A stretch of 7,675 bases of DNA, from assembly GCA_022843085.1 (NCBI GenBank), contig JALHOI010000140.1:1-7675 (forward strand), read 5' to 3'. The notes beneath the pieces were generated by a model, which saw only the letters and a program-made list of their open reading frames with translations, made no database searches and was not told the DNA's origin. The position numbers and the translations under genes were made by a program. The number at the start of each line of letters is the position of its first letter. Position 1 is the first letter of the stretch. Shown here piece by piece: positions 1-6,293 of the stretch. The DNA is from Pseudobdellovibrionaceae bacterium (GTDB taxonomy: Bacteria; Bdellovibrionota; Bdellovibrionia; Bdellovibrionales; JAMPXM01).

Positions 1-54
1 TGATAGTCGGTTACCGCTGCTTTTTCACAAGTTTTGAAAAATCGGTAGGGCAGA

Positions 55-249
55 GTGCAGACACCGATGGTCGTGGCGGCGCCGCGAATCTACGACGTGA
101 CTGCAGTTATATTGGAAGCGAAGTCAACCGAACCCGTCTTTCGTAGTCCAACGGATGAGGCATTATTCAAGAAAAGAAAAGTCTGGGCTCTTTGTCGCGG
201 TACGCACGTGCTCGCCTGCCCCTGGTTGATTTCAGTTTACGAGCCTTAA
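55..249 (+). CDS. Doubtful small ORF in the left 257 bases (64 aa)
   Basis: This is the only plus-strand reading frame of any substance in the left 257 bases. It opens at a GTG (an AGGG lies four bases upstream) after an in-frame TAG at 46-48. It ends with TAA eight bases before the stop of the convergent minus-strand gene. The translation is not low-complexity (it contains IYDVTAVILEAKSTEPVFRS) but matches no family I recognise, has no signal peptide, and lies in no operon. It could be a remnant of a longer gene, a real small gene, or chance. Nothing else in 1-257 is convincing: no minus-strand frame runs through it, and I see no clear terminator for the neighbouring gene. Confidence 0.2.
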   Translation: MQTPMVVAAPRIYDVTAVILEAKSTEPVFRSPTDEALFKKRKVWALCRGTHVLACPWLISVYEP

Positions 250-257
250 ATAATTAC

Positions 258-704
258 TCAGTTGGCCTCGATGATCGTGATTTGATTTTGCTGCGACCAA
301 AAAAGACCGAGGTCAACGAACGAGTTGTCGGCCGCAAAGAGGCAGCGATTAAACGGAGTAAAACGATCGCCAACTTTAAAACGTATCGTTTGTGCTTGGC
401 CGCCAGCTTTTGAACACGCGTGCGACCCAGGAGTACCGAATGAGTTGTGCTCGATGTTTTGCGCTAAGGGATAAAATCTAAGAGCCAGGCACTGGCCCGC
501 CACACAGTTTTGTGACATCAGTTTCAGCGGCTTCAATGAATAGCAGTAGCTTGAGCGCTCGGTGCGTTGGTCACGGACATTGTACGGAATCACGATAGGC
601 CCATCGGTGACGCACGTCAAATCAGGCGAAGCCTGTGCGAAGCTCGCAAGCGCTATGAGTATGAAGAAAAGGAAGCGCACCTTACTTCTCAATCGACACC
701 GCAT
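258..704 (-). CDS. Small exported protein with six cysteines, coupled to the C1 protease gene
   Basis: Predicted exported protein of 148 aa from the ATG at 704, or 140 aa from the GTG at 680. The N-terminus is a clear Sec signal peptide: a basic start, a core RFLFFILIALASF, and an AQA cleavage site before SPDLTC. The mature part has six cysteines (TCV, YCY, NCVAGQC, ACS, RCL), suggesting three disulfides in the periplasm or outside. The stretch GSHACSKAGGQ followed by RCLFAADNSFVDLGLF resembles the C-x3-GG ... C-x-F-x-D-x-S spacing of DUF333-type small exported proteins; this is a tentative likeness, not an identification. The ATG start overlaps the protease gene by 23 bases and has no ribosome site. 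The GTG lies one base after the protease stop, with GAG seven bases upstream. Either way translation appears coupled to the protease. An ATG further upstream at 785 would put 27 extra residues before the signal peptide and is rejected. Confidence 0.75.
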   Translation of the reverse strand: MRCRLRSKVRFLFFILIALASFAQASPDLTCVTDGPIVIPYNVRDQRTERSSYCYSLKPLKLMSQNCVAGQCLALRFYPLAQNIEHNSFGTPGSHACSKAGGQAQTIRFKVGDRFTPFNRCLFAADNSFVDLGLFWSQQNQITIIEAN

Positions 705-1956
705 CGATGGCAAACTGATCAATTTTTTCTCGAGGGACCCAGACGTGACCCTCTTCGCAGTCGAATTTGATTCCGTACGGTGCACAACTCGGGCCCCATG
801 TGTTCCGGATTAAGAATTCGCAGAGCCCTGAGGCTGGGTTGATTCTTCGCCCGACGACGACCGATGCATGAGGACTGTCGCCTCTTAGTCCTTTCAAGAA
901 GTTCGAGTGGTAACCAACGATGGCCGGCTGGCCGAGGCTCAGTGCACGATCAAGAAACTCTACGACCTTCGCACCGTTGGGATCAGCCAAGGTAGAGTCC
1001 AACTCACTAATTCCGGCCGGGATGCGTTTTCCTGCGCATCGAGCGGCGTTCAAGTTATAGATGACGTTGCTCGGTAGACTCAAGCGAACGACAGATTCAA
1101 TTTGGCTGGCTGATGAAAGTCTCGTGGGGCAAATCTTATCTTCTGTTAGTCGGCTTGTCTGATTGAGAAGGTAGCGTGGCCAACTCTTGGCTGCCTTCGT
1201 CTCCAGATCAGTTATGGAGTTTCTAAGCTGACTGTCTTCGGCGTAGAACTCAGATGGCGAGTCAGCTTCGCGACAAACTCCGTTTTTCATCGCGGTGAGA
1301 AGAGCATAGTGAGGCGAGCCTCCCTCGATTCCTGAGCCGAGCTCGCCGATTTGGTGCGAAGTTCGTGGAAAGGGCTTAAGATTTTTGTCGGCTGTGTAAT
1401 GGACCGCAATGTCGGCCGCCGACACTCGAAAACCAAGCCGCGCGCTGAGTAAATCGGCCGCAACAAAGGCGTAGCACCAGCCGACCGAATCTTGATCGCG
1501 AACAGGGCCGAACTTCGAGCGAAGATCGACGGGCGAACAGTTCTTCGAACCTCGGTCCGCGCTGCGAGCGGCGACCTTCTTGAGTCGCGAAATCTCGAGC
1601 TCGCGGACTTCGGCCTTGGTTCCTTTTAACTTCTCTCGATAAATATCGAGCTCAATGTCAACGTTGCGATACCTTGCCGCAGCGGCGGCTTCTTCAAGAA
1701 GAAACTTGGCTTCGATCGCACGACTGACTTGGGTGTAGGCCGTAGCTTGTTTTGCGGACAAACGCGGTGGCTTGCTTTTATCGCAATACAAAACATAATC
1801 GACATAGTCCGTAACGTCCGCTGTTTCGTACGTTTCTTTGATGTGGGCCAACACGCGATCGACGGATGCTGAATTCGCGCAATCAAACCTCTGTCCGCGA
1901 GCCGGCAGGGCGATCAAAAGTACCGAAAGAATTTGAAGAGAGATTCGAAACTGCAC
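682..1956 (-). CDS. Secreted papain-family (C1) cysteine protease
   Basis: Secreted or periplasmic cysteine endopeptidase of 424 aa. Residues 1-21 form a signal peptide (SLQILSVLLIALPARG before QRFDC). Residues 65-135 are charged and helical and could serve as a propeptide or coiled coil. The peptidase domain runs from about 140 to 420. In VRDQDSVGWCYAF, Q155 is the oxyanion-hole Gln and C161 the nucleophile, six apart as in papain. H363 lies in SPHASVVVG and N385 in RNTWG, completing the triad. The Cys-to-His distance (202 residues, 134 in papain) shows an insertion of about 70 residues between the lobes, rich in Cys (228, 276, 307). The start is a GTG with no visible Shine-Dalgarno site; an in-frame TGA at 1993-1995 excludes a much longer form. 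A small six-Cys protein gene follows directly and may be its substrate, inhibitor or partner (inference). The family assignment is firm; the target is unknown. Confidence 0.92.
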   Translation of the reverse strand: MQFRISLQILSVLLIALPARGQRFDCANSASVDRVLAHIKETYETADVTDYVDYVLYCDKSKPPRLSAKQATAYTQVSRAIEAKFLLEEAAAAARYRNVDIELDIYREKLKGTKAEVRELEISRLKKVAARSADRGSKNCSPVDLRSKFGPVRDQDSVGWCYAFVAADLLSARLGFRVSAADIAVHYTADKNLKPFPRTSHQIGELGSGIEGGSPHYALLTAMKNGVCREADSPSEFYAEDSQLRNSITDLETKAAKSWPRYLLNQTSRLTEDKICPTRLSSASQIESVVRLSLPSNVIYNLNAARCAGKRIPAGISELDSTLADPNGAKVVEFLDRALSLGQPAIVGYHSNFLKGLRGDSPHASVVVGRRINPASGLCEFLIRNTWGPSCAPYGIKFDCEEGHVWVPREKIDQFAIDAVSIEK

Positions 1957-1995
1957 GATGGTGTATCGGTACGGCTCAGTTGCGGTTTGAATTCA

Positions 1996-2054
1996 GGCTT
2001 TTCGTCTGTGGGGCCGAAAGTCGAGCGCGAGATACGTCGCGCCCAGCCAAAGCC
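1996..2054 (-). terminator. Nested hairpin region, possible terminator after the 2077-2490 gene
   Basis: The 120-base gap between the small exported protein gene and the protease gene contains a strong hairpin at 2023-2044: six Watson-Crick pairs (GCGCGA/TCGCGC) plus a G-U and a G-C pair, with a six-base loop. Around it, GGCTTT and AAAGCC (1996-2001 and 2049-2054) can pair as an outer stem. On the minus strand the inner hairpin is followed by GACTTTC, not a proper T-run, so it is a weak intrinsic terminator at best. It could instead be a Rho-site or 5'-leader structure for the protease mRNA. Confidence 0.35.
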
Positions 2055-2076
2055 GTCACAGCTCTATTTCGATAAT

Positions 2077-2490
2077 TTATTGAATGCGAATATCGATACC
2101 AAGCTTGCCGACGTCTGCCGCGGTATTGCAGTTAGAAACCATCGACGAAATACCGGTTGTGCCCTCGTTGAATGCCATGCGGTGCCGAACGACTTCGCCG
2201 GTTACCGACGTGAACGCCGCGTTGACCCAAACTCGGTTCTGACTATTGATCACGAAAGATCCCGTGGTGACCTCGAGTGCTCCGTGCTGATTGGAAGTTG
2301 ACTGCTTGGCTGCAATCAAAAACGACGACGAAGATCTCGACGCATCGGCGGAATCACAACGATATATTACGACTGCCACGATCGGAGCGACTGTTGGCGT
2401 AGCCATTGTTGAAGCCAACGCCAAATTCGCAGCTAGAATTGCAATGATATTCGCGATCGAAGTCAAAACTAATGCCAGTACCATTTTCAT
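2077..2490 (-). CDS. Small exported protein of unknown function (137 aa)
   Basis: Not recognised. The ATG at 2490 is preceded by GGAG with a six-base spacer, which decides the start over an in-frame TTG at 2502 that would overlap this site. The N-terminus MKMVLALVLTSIANIIAILA and the following ANLALAS form a long hydrophobic signal peptide or single membrane anchor, with ALA-S a likely cleavage site. A second hydrophobic stretch (TVAPIVAVVIY) follows closely. The rest is Ser/Thr/Val-rich and looks beta-stranded (GALEVTTGSFVINSQNRVWV). Its only two cysteines, in YRCDS and SNCNT, could form one disulfide bridging the domain. The gene stands alone: 184 bases separate it from the thioredoxin-like gene and 120 from the protease gene. 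It is probably periplasmic or surface-exposed; no catalytic motif is visible. Confidence 0.75.
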   Translation of the reverse strand: MKMVLALVLTSIANIIAILAANLALASTMATPTVAPIVAVVIYRCDSADASRSSSSFLIAAKQSTSNQHGALEVTTGSFVINSQNRVWVNAAFTSVTGEVVRHRMAFNEGTTGISSMVSNCNTAADVGKLGIDIRIQ

Positions 2491-2496
2491 CTGAAA

Positions 2497-2500
2497 CTCC
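2497..2500 (-). promoter_or_regulatory. Ribosome binding site GGAG for the 137-aa exported protein
   Basis: GGAG lies six bases upstream of the ATG at 2490. It lies inside the longer TTG-started frame, so it is the evidence for choosing the shorter form. Confidence 0.7.
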
Positions 2501-2616
2501 AAGTTTTAGTCGTTGCCCGCGCGGTCGCATATCATCCCCGACGCTAGAGTGCGTCGTAGCAAACTTCGCATCAGAGTTGCGCCGTGATCTCGAGAGTCGG
2601 CAAAATTGACAATCGG

Positions 2617-2662
2617 CTGAGACTCGCCCAGGGCCGTCGGTCACCTTTGTTCAAGGTCTCAG
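2617..2662 (-). terminator. Inverted repeat just downstream of the thioredoxin-like gene
   Basis: CTGAGAC and GTCTCAG (2617-2623 and 2656-2662) form a perfect seven-base inverted repeat starting about a dozen bases past the stop codon at 2675. The loop holds smaller stems, including GCCC/GGGC at 2626-2634 and a competing ACCTT/AAGGT at 2643-2657. No T-run follows directly (the nearest is ATTTT about 10 bases on), so it is a possible processing or Rho-type end rather than a textbook intrinsic terminator. The rest of the 2491-2674 gap shows no convincing promoter. Confidence 0.3.
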
Positions 2663-2674
2663 GTGTTGCACGAG

Positions 2675-4285
2675 CTACAACGCCGTCTGAGGAAGCTCGG
2701 CCAACAGCGACGTCATTTTCACGCGGTCCGAGTTGGCAGATGGCCACTGCATTTCGGCTCGGGCTAGAAAGTCCGTCAAGAGCGACCTCGCCTCATTCGT
2801 CTTTCCAGCCCCTTGGTAGGCTTTTGCCAGCTGAAGTGCCACCCAGATTTCGTTTTGACCGTAACTCTTTTTTAATGCCTTCTCGCCGACCGAGATCGCT
2901 TCGGAATATTTACCAAGCTCGTTCAAGATGCGAATAAGTCTTCGCTGGATTTCGGGATTGCCGGGGTCTTGTTTCAGCATCTTCTCGGCGAGCGTCTGCG
3001 CTTGAGAAAACTGCTTTGCATTCATCAAGAATAAGAGATGGCGCAATGAAGGACCTGCATTTGAGACAGGAATTTTTAAGTCCGTCGCGACTTTAGCAGC
3101 CTCGCGATTCGCATCTTCGATTTGCGCGGGGTTAAGATCTGCCGCTGCCGCAAGTTCGGCTTTCGCGGCCGCAACGAGCATCACTTCATAACCTTTGTAC
3201 TCTCCGACAAGATCGCCGGCCGTCGCTTGTGGAAGCTTTGCTGGTTGTTTGAGAAGCTGGTCGGCAAGGGCAACTCCGTCATCAAAGACTTGTTGGCGTC
3301 GGTGGTCGGCTTTCGGAAGCTGCTTCAGAAGCAAAATCCGCCACTGAAGCGAGCGTGAACTCGTTGGCTCGCGTGCAATCGTGTCTTGAGCTAGCTGAAT
3401 CAAATTCGAAACTTTAGTCGGATCCTTTTTTGTGATTTGAACGGCCGCTTGAATCCTGGCGTCGAAAAGTTCAATCGGTCGAGTACCCGATTTTTCAAAC
3501 GTTTCGAAGAACGGCACACTTTCCTCGAAGCGATTGGCCGCATAGAGACGCTGTCCCAGCACCAAGGAGGCCGTCGTGTCGCCGGCCGCCACTTTCGTTT
3601 TTAGGTCATTGATTGAAAGTCGATTTGCGTCGGCCGAACTTAAGAATGCCTCAATGGTTTCAAGCGGCTGAAAATCAACGACGCGAGAAATTTCGGCTCC
3701 GGTCGAATCAAGCACCATGAGCGTCGGGATGCCTTTGATTTGATACTTTTCGTTGAGAACAGAGTTTTCAAAAACGTCCGAATCGAGGTGAACTTTGATG
3801 AAGCTCTTTGTTAGCGTTTTAAACTTTTTCTGCCCAAAAATTTCTGTTTCGAGTCGGATACAGCCGGGGCACCACCTCGCTCCGAATTCGGCGAGGACGA
3901 GTTTCTTTTCAGATTTAGCCTTCTCGAGGGCTTGGCCCAAGGAGTTCTCGATGAATCCGAATTTATTTGTAACTTGTTTGGCTTTTGCCACGGTGGCCAT
4001 CGACGGCGCGACCTTTCTGCCTTCGCCAGCGAAATTGAACTTTCGAGCTTGGCAGGTCGTAAGCTGATCGTCGCAAACGTACACCGTTGCAGCCGCTGTT
4101 CCAAAACTGTTCGGAACTTTAAAAGTAAGACTCTTTGCCTTGATCAGGCTTGGCTTTTCTGATTTGCCGTCGACGAGAGACTGGTTTGGGGCTTTCTCGT
4201 TAAAGTGAAAATCACCGGTCAAAGTGATGAGAATCTCACCCACTTTGCGTTCTGCCAAAAGAGATTCATCGAGTGTCGCGGGCAT
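2675..4285 (-). CDS. Thioredoxin-fold protein with WCPGC active site and TPR tail; signal peptide cut off by a stop codon
   Basis: A 536-aa thiol-disulfide protein. Residues 15-90 form a beta-rich domain with a spaced Cys pair (C71, C78 in VYVCDDQLTTC), resembling the N-terminal domain of DsbD-type proteins (tentative). Residues 110-220 are a thioredoxin domain with ARWCPGC (C139, C142) and the cis-proline loop KGIPTL (P187). Residues 225-515 are helical; 413-510 look like TPR repeats (for example KQDPGNPEIQRRLIRILNEL and KTNEARSLL), suggesting protein-protein contacts. It would reduce, oxidise or isomerise disulfides. The body is of periplasmic type, yet the frame from this ATG has no signal peptide. 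One is encoded immediately upstream in the same frame (4292-4339) and is separated by TAG. AGG/GAG bases before the ATG at 4285 might allow re-initiation. The protein is thus either a nonsense mutant, a cytoplasmic form, or made by readthrough. It follows phnE by 41 bases measured to the upstream ATG, so co-transcription is likely. Confidence 0.85.
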   Translation of the reverse strand: MPATLDESLLAERKVGEILITLTGDFHFNEKAPNQSLVDGKSEKPSLIKAKSLTFKVPNSFGTAAATVYVCDDQLTTCQARKFNFAGEGRKVAPSMATVAKAKQVTNKFGFIENSLGQALEKAKSEKKLVLAEFGARWCPGCIRLETEIFGQKKFKTLTKSFIKVHLDSDVFENSVLNEKYQIKGIPTLMVLDSTGAEISRVVDFQPLETIEAFLSSADANRLSINDLKTKVAAGDTTASLVLGQRLYAANRFEESVPFFETFEKSGTRPIELFDARIQAAVQITKKDPTKVSNLIQLAQDTIAREPTSSRSLQWRILLLKQLPKADHRRQQVFDDGVALADQLLKQPAKLPQATAGDLVGEYKGYEVMLVAAAKAELAAAADLNPAQIEDANREAAKVATDLKIPVSNAGPSLRHLLFLMNAKQFSQAQTLAEKMLKQDPGNPEIQRRLIRILNELGKYSEAISVGEKALKKSYGQNEIWVALQLAKAYQGAGKTNEARSLLTDFLARAEMQWPSANSDRVKMTSLLAELPQTAL

Positions 4286-4291
4286 GCTCGC

Positions 4292-4339
4292 CTACACATT
4301 GGCCGAAATCAGAAGGGCAAAAAGAATAGTGCGTCTCAT
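4292..4339 (-). other. Signal-peptide mini-ORF (15 codons plus TAG) in frame with the thioredoxin-like gene
   Basis: The frame reads MRRTILFALLISANV then TAG (4292-4294), then GCG AGC and the ATG at 4285. With any residue in place of the TAG, the peptide is a textbook Sec signal sequence: two arginines, a hydrophobic core, and a V-x-A cleavage site before SMPATL. It has a good ribosome site (GAGG, five-base spacer), better than the one before the ATG at 4285. A single C-to-T change (CAG to TAG) would explain the interruption. Seen: frame, stop and ribosome site. Inferred: this was, or is, the true start of the 2675-4285 gene. A regulatory leader peptide is the alternative. Confidence 0.75.
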
Positions 4340-4344
4340 AAAGT

Positions 4345-4348
4345 CCTC
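4345..4348 (-). promoter_or_regulatory. Ribosome binding site GAGG for the signal-peptide ORF
   Basis: ATGAGGACTTT precedes the ATG at 4339, giving GAGG at a five-base spacer. Its quality indicates that translation of this transcript was designed to begin at 4339 rather than at 4285. Confidence 0.65.
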
Positions 4349-4380
4349 ATGAGAGATGTAACTTGGCGCTTAAGCTAAAC

Positions 4381-5451
4381 TTACTTTATCGCGGCTCGAA
4401 TGTGAGACGAGAAGGCATCCATGAGCCACACAACGGAGGCGATCACGAAGATGATGCAGCCGACTTGGGGCCACATCGCTTGACCGAAGTACTCCATCAG
4501 CATCGCGCCGATACCGCCGCCGCCGACAAGCCCAAGGATCGTCGCCATACGCACATTCGTGTCCCATCGGTAGACGGTATAGCTGATGTACGGAAGCACC
4601 ACCTGAGGCACGACCGCGAACCACACGACCTGAAGCCGAGACGCGCCGGTCGATTCAATTCCTTCGACAGGGCCATCCTCGATGCCTTCGACGATTTCGG
4701 AGTACTGTTTTGCGAGCGAGGCGACCGAATGAACAAGCAGCGCCAGCATTCCAGCGAACGGCCCAAAGCTGGCCCAGATCGAAAAAATGATCGCCCACAA
4801 CACCGGTTCAATCGATCGCGAGATATTGAACACGGTACGAAGAATGGCGTAAACCGCGAACCCAATCTTAGAACCGCCCATAATGTTTCGAGCCATCAAG
4901 AAACTTAAGACGAACGCGATTGGAACTGCGATCACAGTTGCGATAAACGCGATGTAGATTGTCTCGACAACTTTGACGATCGCCTTCGGTAGAATCGACC
5001 AGTCGGGCGCAAACAGTTGGGCAAAGAGACGCATGGCATGGTTGAAGCGATCGACTTCGAGAAGTTTAAAGATGTCGATCTCAGTCGTCTTGATGCCGAC
5101 CGCAGTCGTAACAGCGACGAGGACAATCGTCTGAACACCCCAGAAACTTTTGTAGATCGGCGTGGCCAATTCTTCGGCCGACTTCATACGAAGGTGGGGT
5201 GGAGCATAAATTTGCCAACCAAGAGTCTTTATTCCCTTTGCGTTAAGAGCCAAAGAGACAACTCCACCAACAATCGAGAGCCCTAGAAACATCATCGCAA
5301 ATTGTGGAACGCGATTCACAAGTTCGGATTCTTCAAGGCCAAGTATTGCGAGAAGTGTGAACGCAAGATACGCAAAGACGACGCCATCAAGAATCGATCG
5401 GCGAACGGCTGCACCTGTTTCGGAACTTACGTTTGAGCTACCTTGAGACAT
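4381..5451 (-). CDS. phnE: PhnE-type ABC transporter permease (phosphonate/phosphite/phosphate family)
   Basis: Inner-membrane permease of the PhnCDE importer, 356 aa. The C-terminal two thirds match the PhnE/BPD-transporter fold: membrane segments near 161-187, 198-213, 215-242, 275-292, 302-318 and 328-346. The coupling (EAA-type) loop EGIESTGASRLQVVWFAVVPQ lies at 263-283 and would dock onto PhnC. SRSIEPVLWAIIF and ILGLVGGGGIGA are characteristic PhnE stretches. The first 125 residues are an extension relative to the common PhnE of about 270 aa and add about three hydrophobic segments (24-40, 50-69, 106-120). The ATG start has an AGG-containing ribosome site at seven bases. It lies 57 bases downstream of phnC and is followed by the thioredoxin-like gene, with TAA and the next ATG 41 bases apart. 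The family call is secure; the substrate is not. Confidence 0.93.
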   Translation of the reverse strand: MSQGSSNVSSETGAAVRRSILDGVVFAYLAFTLLAILGLEESELVNRVPQFAMMFLGLSIVGGVVSLALNAKGIKTLGWQIYAPPHLRMKSAEELATPIYKSFWGVQTIVLVAVTTAVGIKTTEIDIFKLLEVDRFNHAMRLFAQLFAPDWSILPKAIVKVVETIYIAFIATVIAVPIAFVLSFLMARNIMGGSKIGFAVYAILRTVFNISRSIEPVLWAIIFSIWASFGPFAGMLALLVHSVASLAKQYSEIVEGIEDGPVEGIESTGASRLQVVWFAVVPQVVLPYISYTVYRWDTNVRMATILGLVGGGGIGAMLMEYFGQAMWPQVGCIIFVIASVVWLMDAFSSHIRAAIK

Positions 5452-5458
5452 CGCGCAA

Positions 5459-5464
5459 CCTACC
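5459..5464 (-). promoter_or_regulatory. Ribosome binding site GGTAGG for phnE
   Basis: GGTAGG ends seven bases before the phnE ATG at 5451, within a run of AGGT-like units (AGGTCAGGTAGGTT). It supports this start and independent initiation of phnE rather than coupling to phnC. Confidence 0.55.
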
Positions 5465-5483
5465 TGACCTAGCTTTTAGGCCG

Positions 5484-5522
5484 AGTTGATGAAACTAGTT
5501 GATGAGTTTAGTTGATATGAAC
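5484..5522. repeat. Three tandem imperfect 13-base repeats across the phnC stop codon
   Basis: Plus-strand units AGTTGATGAAACT, AGTTGATGAGTTT and AGTTGATATGAAC lie head to tail. Units 1 and 2 agree at 10 of 13 bases; all three share AGTTGAT. The third unit codes the last residues of PhnC (His-Ile-Asn) and the phnC TAA lies at the boundary of units 2 and 3. The other two fill most of the phnC-phnE gap. Confidence 0.7.
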
Positions 5523-6293
5523 TTCTTTTGCGCCTTCACCGTAAATCTGGGCGAACCATGAGTCGTTGATTTCGCTGGGCGAACCTTCGTACACAAGCTT
5601 TCCGCCTTTAAGAGCAACGACACGAGTCGCATACTGCCGCACAAGTGAAAGAAAGTGGAGGTTGCAGACGATCGTAAGACCGAGCTCTTGATTTACTTTG
5701 CGCAGGTAATCCATGACCACGTGACAAGTCGCCGGATCAAGCGATGCAACGGGCTCGTCTGCCAACAGAACATCAGGGGCTTGGGTCAGCGCACGCGCAA
5801 TCGCCACCCGCTGTTGTTGACCGCCTGAAAGCTGCGCGGCTCTGAAGTACGCCTTATCTTCGATTCCAACTAAACGCAGGTAATCGAGCGCCCGCTTTTC
5901 GTCTTCGTCCGAAAATAGGCCCATCACCGATTTCACGGTCGGTGTGCTGCCAAGCGCGCCGTACAAAACATTGTCCATCACCGAGTGTCGAGGGATGAGA
6001 TTGAAGTGCTGAAAGATCATTCCCATCTTGCGACGAATCTTTAAGATCTCAGCACCCTCCGCTTGCGCGATGTCGGATTCAGACCCTTCTTTTGGGCGAT
6101 AGATGATTTGACCCGAGGTGGGATGGTGGAGGCGATTTACGCAGCGAAGAAGGGTCGACTTTCCCGAACCGGAAAGCCCGATGATCACCAAGAATTCACC
6201 GCGTTTGACGTCGAAGCTGACATCTTTCAACGCCTGTGTACCGTTCGGGTAGGTCTTAACGAGATTGCGAATCGATAAGATTGGCTCGCTCAT
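5508..6293 (-). CDS. phnC: PhnC-type ABC transporter ATPase
   Basis: ATP-binding subunit of the importer, 261 aa, the usual PhnC length; it acts on the cytoplasmic face with PhnE. All ABC motifs are intact: Walker A GLSGSGKST (39-47), Q-loop Q95 in MIFQHFNLI, signature LSGGQQQR (155-162), Walker B VLLADEP (175-181) with catalytic E180, D-loop SLD, and H213. The H-loop context CNLHFLSLVRQYATRVV follows the NLH-x-x-x-L-x-x-x-Y pattern that separates PhnC from other ABC ATPases. RHSVMDNVLYGALG is also typical. The start overlaps the phnD stop as TAATG and has no Shine-Dalgarno site, so translation is probably coupled to phnD. The 3' end lies in a 13-base tandem repeat. I find no frameshift or missing key residue. 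Confidence 0.95.
   Translation of the reverse strand: MSEPILSIRNLVKTYPNGTQALKDVSFDVKRGEFLVIIGLSGSGKSTLLRCVNRLHHPTSGQIIYRPKEGSESDIAQAEGAEILKIRRKMGMIFQHFNLIPRHSVMDNVLYGALGSTPTVKSVMGLFSDEDEKRALDYLRLVGIEDKAYFRAAQLSGGQQQRVAIARALTQAPDVLLADEPVASLDPATCHVVMDYLRKVNQELGLTIVCNLHFLSLVRQYATRVVALKGGKLVYEGSPSEINDSWFAQIYGEGAKEVHIN

Noticed and set aside
163..232. GGCTC/GAGCC-type pairings and the GCACGTGC palindrome downstream of the 258-704 gene as a terminator
   Set aside because: The arms are too far apart or too short, and the T-rich stretch is not placed directly after a stable stem.
2354..2644. A 96-aa minus-strand frame overlapping the small exported protein gene
   Set aside because: It is Arg/Ser-rich and out of frame with a gene that has a good ribosome site and signal peptide.
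4337..4345. Twin arginine in MRRTILF as a Tat signal
   Set aside because: The surrounding residues do not fit the S-R-R-x-F-L-K consensus; it fits an ordinary Sec n-region.
4363..4908. A 181-aa plus-strand frame opposite phnE
   Set aside because: It is antisense to the conserved permease region. Its His/Arg/Asp-rich composition is typical of a shadow frame and it has no ribosome site.
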